Shown here: piece after piece, positions 1 through 5,745 of the stretch | How positions within the stretch are numbered: the first letter of the stretch is position 1 | How the letters are laid out: the number at the start of each line of letters is the position of its first letter | From: Conexibacter sp. | Lineage (GTDB): Bacteria > Actinomycetota > Thermoleophilia > Solirubrobacterales > Solirubrobacteraceae | Assembly (NCBI GenBank): GCA_025964055.1 | Contig: JAOPZP010000618.1 | Span: forward strand, 1 to 6,931 | Direction: 5' to 3' | DNA length: 6,931 bases | Made by a program: the position numbers and the translations under genes | The notes under the pieces: model-generated | Databases searched by the model: none | What the model was told of the DNA's origin: nothing | What the model saw: only the letters and a program-made list of their open reading frames with translations

Positions 1-44
1 TCGACCTCGACCGGCGCGTCGTCCAGGACGAACCCCACCCTCAT
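1..44 (-). CDS. 2Fe-2S subunit of a molybdenum hydroxylase, N-terminal fragment
   Basis: Only the first 14 codons are inside the window; the gene continues past the left edge. Reading the minus strand from the ATG at 44 gives MRVGFVLDDAPVEV, which resembles the N-terminal beta strands of CoxS/XdhC-type small subunits (general pattern of a short strand, a turn, then PVEV). The ATG overlaps the stop of the large-subunit gene by ATGA, and a GGAGG lies 10 nt upstream (55-59). This is the third subunit expected after the FAD and molybdopterin subunits, so the context strongly supports the call. In this family the small subunit carries two 2Fe-2S clusters that pass electrons from the Mo centre to FAD. 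None of the cluster cysteines are in the window, so cluster binding is inferred from family and position. Confidence 0.72.
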   Translation of the reverse strand, partial: MRVGFVLDDAPVEV

Positions 45-2146
45 GACTCGCGCGCCTCCACCGCGGCGTCGACCGGCCCGGCCGTGCGCCGGTCGATCGC
101 CGCCAGCACGCGCTCGGCGGTCATCGGAAGGTCGTACAGCTCGATGCCCAGGCTGGCCAGCGCGTTGCCGATGGCCGGCGGGACGGGCGGGAGCGCCGTC
201 TCCCCCAGGCCGTGGATGGCAGCGCCCTCGCGCTCCACCAGCTCATGGGTGCAGGCGCGCACGTCCGCGGCCGTCGGGATGTTGTAGTCCGAGAGGTTCG
301 CGTTGGTCACCTGCCCCTGGCTGAAGTCGATGGCCTCGAACAGGGCGGTTCCCAACCCCATGAACATGGCGCCCTCGTTCTGCAGGTCGGCGCCCGGAGC
401 GTTGACGACCCGCCCGGCGTAGACCGGGCAGTGCACCCGCTCGAGACGCACGACGCCGGTCTCCTCGTCGACGCTCAACTGCGCCGCCGCCGCCGCCTGA
501 TGCCAGTGGCTGGAGGCGATGCCCTGCCCCGTGTCGGGATCCAGGCCGCCGGGCTCGGAGATCTCGCCGTATCCGCGGCGGCCGTCCTCCAGCAGGGCGG
601 CACACGCCACCACGAGTGCCCGGCCCATCATGGCCGTCGAGCGGCTGGAGGTCGTGCGCGTGTCGAACGGGACCCGATCGGTGTCCGGATCCGGCACGCG
701 GATCTGCTCGGGCCGGCAGCCCAGCTGCTCGGCCGCCAGCAGCTGCAGCGTGCGCCGGGAGCCCTGGCCGATCTCGGTCGTCGCGCACCGGACGACGTAG
801 CGGTCCTCGCCCTCGCGCTCGACGGCGATGGCCGCGCGCGACGGTGTCTGCATCCCCTTCATGATCAACGAGAGGCCCTTGCCTCTGGGATCTGCCTCGT
901 AGTCGACGGCGGTCGCCGCGCGCTCCAGCAGCTCGGCGAAGCACGTGTCGTGCATCGTCTCGCCCGTGGGATAGATGTCCCCGTCGCGCAGCAGGTTGCG
1001 CCGCCGCAGGTCCAGCGGGCTCATGCCGAGCTTGGCGGCGAGCAGGTCCATCGTGCGCTCCGACGCCCAGATCGACTGCATCGCGCCGTAGCCGCGATAG
1101 GCGCCGTTGGGCGGCGTGTTGGTGTAGACCGCGTAGGCGTCGACCCAGCAGTGCGGGAGCCGGTAGGGCCCGGGGGCGGCGAAGCCCATCTTCTGCGCCA
1201 CGCCGGGACCGCAGTCGGCGTAGGCGCCGGTGTCGGCCCAGCACGTGACGGCCTTGGCCATCAGGTCTCCCTGCGCCGTGGCGCCCAGGCGCACCTGCAC
1301 GGTCGAGGGGTGGCGGTTGAGCGTCACGAACTCCTCGGTGCGATCGAGCACCAACTTGATCGGGCGCCCGGTCTTGCGGGCGAGCGCCGCGACGATCGCC
1401 TCGATGCGCGTGAACGTCTTGGCGCCGAAGGAGCCGCCCATCGGCGGGACGACGACACGGACGTCCTCTTCGTCCATGCCGAAGAGCGCCGCCAGCTCCA
1501 TGCGCAGGTTGAACGGCGTCTGGGTGCCGGTGACGATCTCCAGCCGGCCGTCGTCGGTGAAGCGGCCGACGGTGGCGTGGGGCTCCATCGGCGCATGGGC
1601 CGCCGACGGCGTGCGGAACGTGGCCTCGACGACCACGGCCGCGCCGGCGAACCCGGCGTCGACGTCGCCGTGGCGGATCCGGAAGCGATGGCAGATGTTG
1701 GTGCCCCGCACGGGCCGGATCCCGAAGTACGCCGCCTCGTTGTCGGAGACCGACAGCGACTCGTGCAGCAGCGGCGCGTCCTCGCGCGTGGCCTCAAGGG
1801 CGTCGAACACGCCGGGAAGCTCGTCGATGTCGACGAGCACCGCCTGGGCGGCGGCGCGCGCGGCCGCCGGGGTGGCAGCCGCGACGGCCGCCACCACGTC
1901 GCCCGCGAAGCGCACGCGGTCGCCGGCCAGAACCCGCTGATCGGCGATCTGGCAGCCGTAGAGCGGCAGGTCGGCCACGTCCTGGGCCACCAGTACCGCG
2001 GCGCCGGCCGGGACCGCAGAGGTGTCGACGGCCCGCACGACGCCGTGGGCGACCGTCGAGCGCACCAGCGCGGCATGGAGCTGGCCCGGCATGTCGGCGT
2101 CGACGCTGTAGCGCTGGGCGCCGGTCGCGCGCGGGTCCGGCGTCAT
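41..2146 (-). CDS. Molybdopterin-binding large subunit, xanthine dehydrogenase/CO dehydrogenase family
   Basis: This 701-residue protein is the catalytic subunit of a molybdenum hydroxylase, which inserts water-derived oxygen into a substrate C-H bond. Visible family motifs are MEPHATVG (187-194), PMGGSFGAK (235-243, usual form GGGFGxK), AYRGYGAMQ (349-357), EIGQGS (458-463), a retained Gln589 in LQNEG, and GLGETALPPVPPAIGN (646-661), in which Glu649 is the expected catalytic base. The frame is open up to 2503, but the ATG at 2146 is chosen because it overlaps the previous stop by ATGA, has GGAGG 10 nt upstream, and starts the protein just before the family's usual N-terminal PGxLHAALVRS element. 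It lacks the AYRCSFR cysteine loop of true CO dehydrogenase, and the residue after GGSFGAK is Thr rather than the Glu typical of xanthine dehydrogenase, so the substrate is unknown. It is shorter than the usual 750-800 residues, apparently because of an internal gap near residues 519-523. Confidence 0.93.
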   Translation of the reverse strand: MTPDPRATGAQRYSVDADMPGQLHAALVRSTVAHGVVRAVDTSAVPAGAAVLVAQDVADLPLYGCQIADQRVLAGDRVRFAGDVVAAVAAATPAAARAAAQAVLVDIDELPGVFDALEATREDAPLLHESLSVSDNEAAYFGIRPVRGTNICHRFRIRHGDVDAGFAGAAVVVEATFRTPSAAHAPMEPHATVGRFTDDGRLEIVTGTQTPFNLRMELAALFGMDEEDVRVVVPPMGGSFGAKTFTRIEAIVAALARKTGRPIKLVLDRTEEFVTLNRHPSTVQVRLGATAQGDLMAKAVTCWADTGAYADCGPGVAQKMGFAAPGPYRLPHCWVDAYAVYTNTPPNGAYRGYGAMQSIWASERTMDLLAAKLGMSPLDLRRRNLLRDGDIYPTGETMHDTCFAELLERAATAVDYEADPRGKGLSLIMKGMQTPSRAAIAVEREGEDRYVVRCATTEIGQGSRRTLQLLAAEQLGCRPEQIRVPDPDTDRVPFDTRTTSSRSTAMMGRALVVACAALLEDGRRGYGEISEPGGLDPDTGQGIASSHWHQAAAAAQLSVDEETGVVRLERVHCPVYAGRVVNAPGADLQNEGAMFMGLGTALFEAIDFSQGQVTNANLSDYNIPTAADVRACTHELVEREGAAIHGLGETALPPVPPAIGNALASLGIELYDLPMTAERVLAAIDRRTAGPVDAAVEARES
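55..59 (-). promoter_or_regulatory. Ribosome binding site for the 2Fe-2S subunit gene
   Basis: The minus strand reads GGAGG, separated by 10 nt from the ATG at 44. It lies inside the last codons of the large-subunit gene and supports the start of the small-subunit gene at that ATG. The same GGAGG-N10-ATG arrangement precedes the large-subunit gene. Confidence 0.6.
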
Positions 2147-2964
2147 GCGGCAAGCGCCTCCAGCGCCCGGCGCACCTCGACCGCGCAGATCCGGCGCCGG
2201 TAGGCCGCCGAACCGCGGACGTCGCTGATCGGCTCCAGCCGCGCCGCGTACGCCTCGGCGAGCTCGCGCCGCTGACGCGCGTCGCCGAGCGCGTCGGCGT
2301 CCAGGCGGCACAGGTCGTCGAAGCGCTGCGGCCGCTCGGCCACGGCCCCGACGACGACGCCGAGGCCGCCGTCGCCGTGGACGGCCGCGACCGTCACGCA
2401 GGGTCGGTCCTCCGAGGACCGCGAGAGGAACTTGCGGTAGACCGCCCGCGCCGGCGCGGGTGGCACGCGGACCTCCACGAGCAGCTCGTCGGGCTCGATG
2501 CACGTCGTGTAGTAGCCGAGGATCAGCTGCTCCATCGAGACCGAGCGGTCGCCGCGGGGACCGCGAAGCACCGCTTGCGCCCCGAGGGCGGACATCGCCG
2601 CCGGCGGATCCGACGCGTAGTCGGCGTCAGCCAGGACCCCGCCGACCGTCGCCACGGCGCGCACGCGGCGGCTCGCCACGACCGAGAACGCCCGGGCCAG
2701 CATCGGCCAGCCCGAGCGGATCCGTGGATGCCGCTCGATCTCCAGGTGGGTGACCATCGCGCCGAGCCGCAGCCAACCGTCGACGATCGTGACGCCTCGC
2801 AGCTCGGCGACCCGACCGAGCGACAGCAGGGCCGGCGGGGCGATCAGCCCCTGGTTCATCAGGATCCCCAGGAACGTGCCGCCGGCGTGCACGGTGATCT
2901 CGTCACCGTGCACCTCGCGCAGGAGCAGCGCCTCTTCGAGGTCTGCCGGGGCATGCCACCTCAT
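2143..2964 (-). CDS. FAD-binding medium subunit of the molybdenum hydroxylase (CoxM/XdhB type)
   Basis: This 273-residue protein should bind FAD and hand the electrons from substrate oxidation to an external acceptor. The first FAD-binding loop is AGGTFLGILMNQGLIAP (27-43, compare AGGxDL...). The second is TVGGVLADADYASDPPA (106-122, compare TxGGNLA...SDxxP). The C-terminal CO-dehydrogenase flavoprotein domain ends in SDVRGSAAYRRR (247-258), matching the common SDxRGSAxYR element. The length is close to the family's usual 280-300. Both ends overlap neighbours by ATGA: the start with the phosphohistidine-protein gene and the stop with the large subunit. No good Shine-Dalgarno is visible in front of its ATG, so translation probably depends on reinitiation at the overlap. 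The N-terminal AGGTF has Phe where many relatives have Asp. It is soluble, with no signal peptide. Confidence 0.93.
   Translation of the reverse strand: MRWHAPADLEEALLLREVHGDEITVHAGGTFLGILMNQGLIAPPALLSLGRVAELRGVTIVDGWLRLGAMVTHLEIERHPRIRSGWPMLARAFSVVASRRVRAVATVGGVLADADYASDPPAAMSALGAQAVLRGPRGDRSVSMEQLILGYYTTCIEPDELLVEVRVPPAPARAVYRKFLSRSSEDRPCVTVAAVHGDGGLGVVVGAVAERPQRFDDLCRLDADALGDARQRRELAEAYAARLEPISDVRGSAAYRRRICAVEVRRALEALAA
2157..2161 (-). promoter_or_regulatory. Ribosome binding site that fixes the large-subunit start
   Basis: GGAGG on the minus strand lies 10 nt upstream of the ATG at 2146, inside the last codons of the FAD-subunit gene. Because the large-subunit frame stays open for another 119 codons upstream, this site together with the ATGA overlap decides the start. 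Confidence 0.65.
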
Positions 2965-4694
2965 GTGAGCAGCTCGACGACTCCGGTGGTGCCGTTGACC
3001 CGGACGCGATCGCCGGTCTTGATCCGGGCTCCGGCGTCGTTGGTGCCGACCACGGCGGGGATGCCGAACTCACGCGCGACGACGGCCGGGTGCGAGGAGG
3101 TGCCGCCCGCCTCGGTGACGAGCCCGCCGATCTTGGTGAACAGCACGACCCAGGCCGGGTTGGTCATGCGGCACACCAGGATCTCCCCCGTGCGCACCTG
3201 GTCGAACTCGTCGGAGGAGGAGACCCATCGCGCCGTGCCCTCGATCACCCCGGGCGAGGCGCCGAGGCCGCGGACTTCGCCGGTGGTCTGCGCCGGGCCG
3301 GCGTGGAACCGATCGGGGAACCCCCAGTTCGTCCAGTAGGGGAAGGCGAGCGCCTCCTCGGTCGCCGTGCCGACCCAGGCGGGCGGCCGCACCTGCGCGG
3401 AGTCCTCGATCTCGTCGCGACGATCGGAGACCAGCTCCTTGACGTCGCCCAGGGCCGTGGGGTCGGCCATGAGCATGCGCAGCTCCTGATAGCGCAGGTA
3501 CGCCACGTCCTCGCGGTCGTCGAGCACCTCCGCGGCCTCGAGCTTGTCGCCGATGGCCATCAGCACCAGCCGCAGGCGCGCGTTGGTGCCCTGGTCGATG
3601 TAGAAGTGGTGGTCGGGCGTCAGCGGGTTCATGCCGAGCGAGAGCTCCAGCGCCCGCGCCACGCGCTCACGCTGCTCTCCCTGCAGGGGCTCGAGCAGCT
3701 CCGCCTGGGCGGCCTGCAGGTCGTCCTTGACCGCCTGCAGGCTGGCCGGGAAGTCGTAGTCGGCGGCGACGTAGCCGCGGATCGCCTCGAGGATCGGAGC
3801 GGGATCCTCGACCCACAACCGGAAGCGCACCTCGTGCGACCAGATCGACTTGTAGCCGAAGGTCTTCTGATGCGGGGTGATCCGCTCGTCGACGAGCCGC
3901 CGGCCACGCTCGGTCTCCGCCAGCGCGCGCCGCACGTCAGCCGCCGAGCTGCGCGTGAACGCCGCCGCCAGCTCGGGGTCGGCCTTGACCTCGCCCTTGA
4001 TCTCCCACAGGTCCCGCACCGCGTCCCAGTTGCGGTCCTGGACCGAGCTCTGCAGGCGGCCCAGCAACTCGGAGTCGACCACCCCGCAGACCTCCTTGAC
4101 CGTCGCCTCGAGCCCCGATCGCGCGGAGAACTCGGCGAAGTTCAGCAGCCAGTGGATCTTCCAATGGCGGTCGTGGATCTCCATCGCGTCCTCCAGGAGG
4201 ACGGCCAGCTCGACCAGCGAGGCCGCGCCGGTGTCGGCACCGTCGAGGCGGGCGAAGTTCCGATCCATCTCGGGGATGAACCGCTCGCGCCACCACACCA
4301 TGAAGTTCTCGGCGTAGTAGGGCAGCGTCCATTCGAGGTACCGGCCGATCTTGGCCGCGTACTCCGGCGCGAGCGGGACCCGCGGCGCATACCGGTTTCC
4401 GTACTCCTCGGCCTCAGGGCGCGCGCCGGGCGTGGCGGGGATCGCCGCCGTGTAGACGTAGCCGTTGATCCGCTTGGCGACCCAGTCGGCGGCGAACGGC
4501 GTGCCGAACCGGCGGAACATGTGGTCGCAGGTCAGCCACCACCCACCGATGTCGAAGAACATCGGCGAGACCGGGTTCGGGCAGTGCAGGTCGTCCAGCA
4601 CCCAGAACAGCTCGCGCTCACCATCGCGCCACTCGATGGGGAACGACTCGTCGCCGTGGAAGGCACCCAGCACCTCAGGGCTCGTTGCAGCCAT
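2961..4694 (-). CDS. PEP-utilizing-enzyme-like protein: helical domain plus phosphohistidine swivel domain, no ATP-grasp
   Basis: This 577-residue protein is the first gene of the operon. Its C-terminus (about 473-577) is a phosphohistidine swivel domain. GLGASPGVIEGTA (477-489) opens it, and TEAGGTSSHPAVVARE (527-542) followed by FGIPAVVG (543-550) is the PEP-utilizer signature, with His535 as the expected phosphorylated residue. Residues 1-470 are mostly helical and rich in Trp and Tyr. They carry DHHFYIDQG (361-369) and DREDVAYLRYQEL (393-405), elements also seen before the swivel domain in PEP synthase and rifampin phosphotransferase relatives. There is no ATP-grasp domain and no PEP-binding TIM barrel. 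The architecture is closest to the swivel-bearing component of a split system such as phenylphosphate synthase, where a separate protein supplies the ATP-binding part. No such partner is in the window. The ATG at 4694 is preferred over the TTG at 4697 because it is spaced well from GGGAGAGGG. The substrate is unknown. Confidence 0.82.
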   Translation of the reverse strand: MAATSPEVLGAFHGDESFPIEWRDGERELFWVLDDLHCPNPVSPMFFDIGGWWLTCDHMFRRFGTPFAADWVAKRINGYVYTAAIPATPGARPEAEEYGNRYAPRVPLAPEYAAKIGRYLEWTLPYYAENFMVWWRERFIPEMDRNFARLDGADTGAASLVELAVLLEDAMEIHDRHWKIHWLLNFAEFSARSGLEATVKEVCGVVDSELLGRLQSSVQDRNWDAVRDLWEIKGEVKADPELAAAFTRSSAADVRRALAETERGRRLVDERITPHQKTFGYKSIWSHEVRFRLWVEDPAPILEAIRGYVAADYDFPASLQAVKDDLQAAQAELLEPLQGEQRERVARALELSLGMNPLTPDHHFYIDQGTNARLRLVLMAIGDKLEAAEVLDDREDVAYLRYQELRMLMADPTALGDVKELVSDRRDEIEDSAQVRPPAWVGTATEEALAFPYWTNWGFPDRFHAGPAQTTGEVRGLGASPGVIEGTARWVSSSDEFDQVRTGEILVCRMTNPAWVVLFTKIGGLVTEAGGTSSHPAVVAREFGIPAVVGTNDAGARIKTGDRVRVNGTTGVVELLT

Positions 4695-4697
4695 CAA

Positions 4698-4706
4698 CCC
4701 TCTCCC
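4698..4706 (-). promoter_or_regulatory. Ribosome binding site of the phosphohistidine-protein operon
   Basis: The minus strand reads GGGAGAGGG just before the first gene of the operon. With the GGGAG part pairing to 16S rRNA, the spacing to the ATG at 4694 is about 7 nt, which favours this ATG over the adjacent TTG at 4697. Confidence 0.6.
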
Positions 4707-4715
4707 GTCGCTCTC

Positions 4716-4731
4716 CTGACCGCCCGGTCAG
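4716..4731. promoter_or_regulatory. Perfect 16-bp inverted repeat, candidate operator or leader hairpin
   Basis: CTGACCG-CC-CGGTCAG is a perfect palindrome with 7-bp arms and a 2-bp centre. It lies 21 bp upstream of the ATG at 4694, in the probable untranslated leader of the minus-strand operon. The form TGACCGnnCGGTCA resembles operators of dimeric repressors such as TetR-family proteins rather than the direct repeats typical of AraC proteins. No TetR gene is in the window. In RNA it could also form a short hairpin just upstream of the ribosome binding site. Confidence 0.5.
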
Positions 4732-4733
4732 TC

Positions 4734-4752
4734 GCTCGACCTACTATCGAGC
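4734..4752. promoter_or_regulatory. Second perfect inverted repeat next to the first
   Basis: GCTCGA-CCTACTA-TCGAGC has perfect 6-bp arms around an AT-richer 7-bp centre, one of the few AT-rich spots here. It starts only 3 bp after the 16-bp palindrome and covers the best -10-like sequence for the minus-strand operon, so a protein bound here would block that promoter. Confidence 0.45.
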
Positions 4753-4772
4753 CTCGGCGGCCGCCCGATCCA
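4743..4772 (-). promoter_or_regulatory. Candidate promoter of the phosphohistidine/molybdenum-hydroxylase operon
   Basis: On the minus strand GATAGT (4743-4748) is a 4/6 match to a -10 box, with TGGATC (4767-4772) 18 bp upstream as a weak -35 box. The start would fall near 4736 and give a leader of about 40 nt containing the 16-bp palindrome. The weak boxes fit a promoter that needs an activator, such as the divergent AraC protein. Confidence 0.25.
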
Positions 4773-4793
4773 GGGATGGGCGCCGCGGGTTCT

Positions 4794-4821
4794 TGGACAA
4801 TCTTCGGGTCCCGCGTAGCAT
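4794..4821 (+). promoter_or_regulatory. Promoter of the AraC-family gene, probably producing a leaderless mRNA
   Basis: TGGACA (4794-4799) matches the -35 consensus TTGACA at 5 of 6 positions. TAGCAT (4816-4821) matches the -10 consensus at 4 of 6, and the spacer is 16 bp. Transcription would start about 7 bp after the -10 box, at 4828-4829, which is the GTG start codon of the regulator. No Shine-Dalgarno precedes that GTG, consistent with a leaderless transcript. Confidence 0.45.
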
Positions 4822-4828
4822 CCCGGTC

Positions 4829-5710
4829 GTGGACCCGGCAACCGCGGTTCCGACGTACGAGACGCCGCGCGGCGCCGTCGACCTGCAGCGATTCGGGACC
4901 GAGCACCCGCGCGTCCGCGTCGGCCCGCACGGACACCGCGATCTCGAGCTCCTGTACTTCGAGCGCGGCGGCGGCGACCACCGCGTCGGGGGCAACACGT
5001 GGCCCGCGCGTGCGGGAGACGTGGTGCTCATCGCCCCGGGACAGGTCCACGACCTGGCGGGGATCGGCTCCGACGCCGTCGGCTGGGCCGTCGAGTTCTC
5101 GCCGCAGGACATCCGCGACGTGCGCGCCGACTCCTCCTCCCTGCTCCTCTGGCGGTCCAACCCGCTGCTCAACCCGTTCGTGGCGGCCGAGATGGATCCG
5201 GACGTCGGGCGCTTCTGCGTTGCCGAGCCCGACCGGGAGCGCTGGGTTCGCCGGCTGCACGACCTGCGTCGCGAGCTCCGCGAGCAGCCCGACGGGCACG
5301 AGGGCGCCGTCGCCGCCCTGCTGCTGCTGCTGCTCACCGACGTGGCCCGGCTCGCGCACGACGTGGCCGGGGCGATGCGCGCGCGCGACCAGCCGCTGCT
5401 CGCGCACGTCTTCGAGATCATCGAGTCCCGCTACACCGAGCGGCTGACGCTGCGCGACGTGGCAGCAGCGGTGGGACTGAGCGGCGGATACCTGACCACC
5501 GTGGTGCGGGAACGCACCGGGCGAACCGTGGTCGATTGGATCCTCGAGCGCCGTCTCGCCGCCGCACGCGCGCTGCTGCTCGGCAGCGACCTCACGGTCG
5601 AGGCGATCGCGCTGCGCGTCGGCTTCCAGGACCCGGCCTACTTCAGCCGCCGCTTCCGGCTGGCGCATGGCTGCGCGCCGGGAGCCTGGCGTCGGGCGTC
5701 CGGCGGTTGA
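4829..5710 (+). CDS. AraC-family transcriptional regulator
   Basis: This 293-residue regulator has an N-terminal cupin-like sensing domain and a C-terminal double helix-turn-helix. The cupin strands include HGHRDLELLYFERG (34-47) and the RAGDVVLIAPGQVH turn (61-74), the usual AraC_binding pattern. The DNA-binding domain occupies about 195-291. The first HTH lies around LRDVAAAVGLSGGYL (208-222), the second around VEAIALRVGFQDPAYFSRRF (257-276), ending in GCAPGAWR (281-288, family pattern GxxPxxYR). The frame is open back to 4685, but the GTG at 4829 is chosen because it lies at the predicted transcription start and the extra N-terminal residues look non-coding and would cover the promoter. 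It is divergent from the molybdenum-hydroxylase operon, so it probably controls that operon in response to its substrate. A five-copy CTG run (5318-5332) encodes a leucine stretch in the linker helix. Confidence 0.88.
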   Translation: MDPATAVPTYETPRGAVDLQRFGTEHPRVRVGPHGHRDLELLYFERGGGDHRVGGNTWPARAGDVVLIAPGQVHDLAGIGSDAVGWAVEFSPQDIRDVRADSSSLLLWRSNPLLNPFVAAEMDPDVGRFCVAEPDRERWVRRLHDLRRELREQPDGHEGAVAALLLLLLTDVARLAHDVAGAMRARDQPLLAHVFEIIESRYTERLTLRDVAAAVGLSGGYLTTVVRERTGRTVVDWILERRLAAARALLLGSDLTVEAIALRVGFQDPAYFSRRFRLAHGCAPGAWRRASGG

Positions 5711-5719
5711 GCGGCAGCA

Positions 5720-5732
5720 GCCACGCAGTGGC
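5720..5732. terminator. Short hairpin in the convergent gap, possible bidirectional terminator
   Basis: GCCAC-GCA-GTGGC is a perfect 5-bp stem with a 3-nt loop in the 35-bp gap between the converging regulator and kinase genes. There is no T-tract on either side, so it is at best a weak intrinsic terminator. Its position between two stop codons is the main support. Confidence 0.3.
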
Positions 5733-5745
5733 GGCTCGGGCGCCG

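Noticed and set aside
212..2203. Long plus-strand open frame (663 codons) opposite the large subunit
   Set aside because: It is a composition shadow of a high-GC gene. The translation is Arg/Gly/His-rich without recognisable motifs, whereas the opposite strand carries all the molybdenum-hydroxylase motifs.
2147..2503. N-terminal extension of the large subunit by 119 codons
   Set aside because: The extension is Arg/Gly/Ala-rich noise inside the FAD-subunit gene. The ATGA overlap and GGAGG at 2157-2161 support the ATG at 2146.
4791..4810. Two TCTT motifs 10 bp apart as an AraC direct-repeat binding site
   Set aside because: Only five of ten positions match between the two copies, too little to support an operator, although the helical spacing and overlap with the -35 box are suggestive.
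4685..4828. Upstream extension of the AraC-family protein to the TTG at 4685 (or TTG at 4793)
   Set aside because: It would overlap the start of the divergent operon and cover the palindromes and promoter. The residues do not resemble an AraC N-terminus.
5318..5332. Five-copy CTG repeat
   Set aside because: It is short and in frame, encodes leucines of a linker helix in the regulator, and is expected from codon bias. There is no sign of a phase-variable tract.
3090..5447. Long plus-strand open frame (785 codons) opposite the phosphohistidine gene and running into the regulator
   Set aside because: It is low-complexity and motif-free, and it crosses the intergenic control region and the regulator in the wrong frame.
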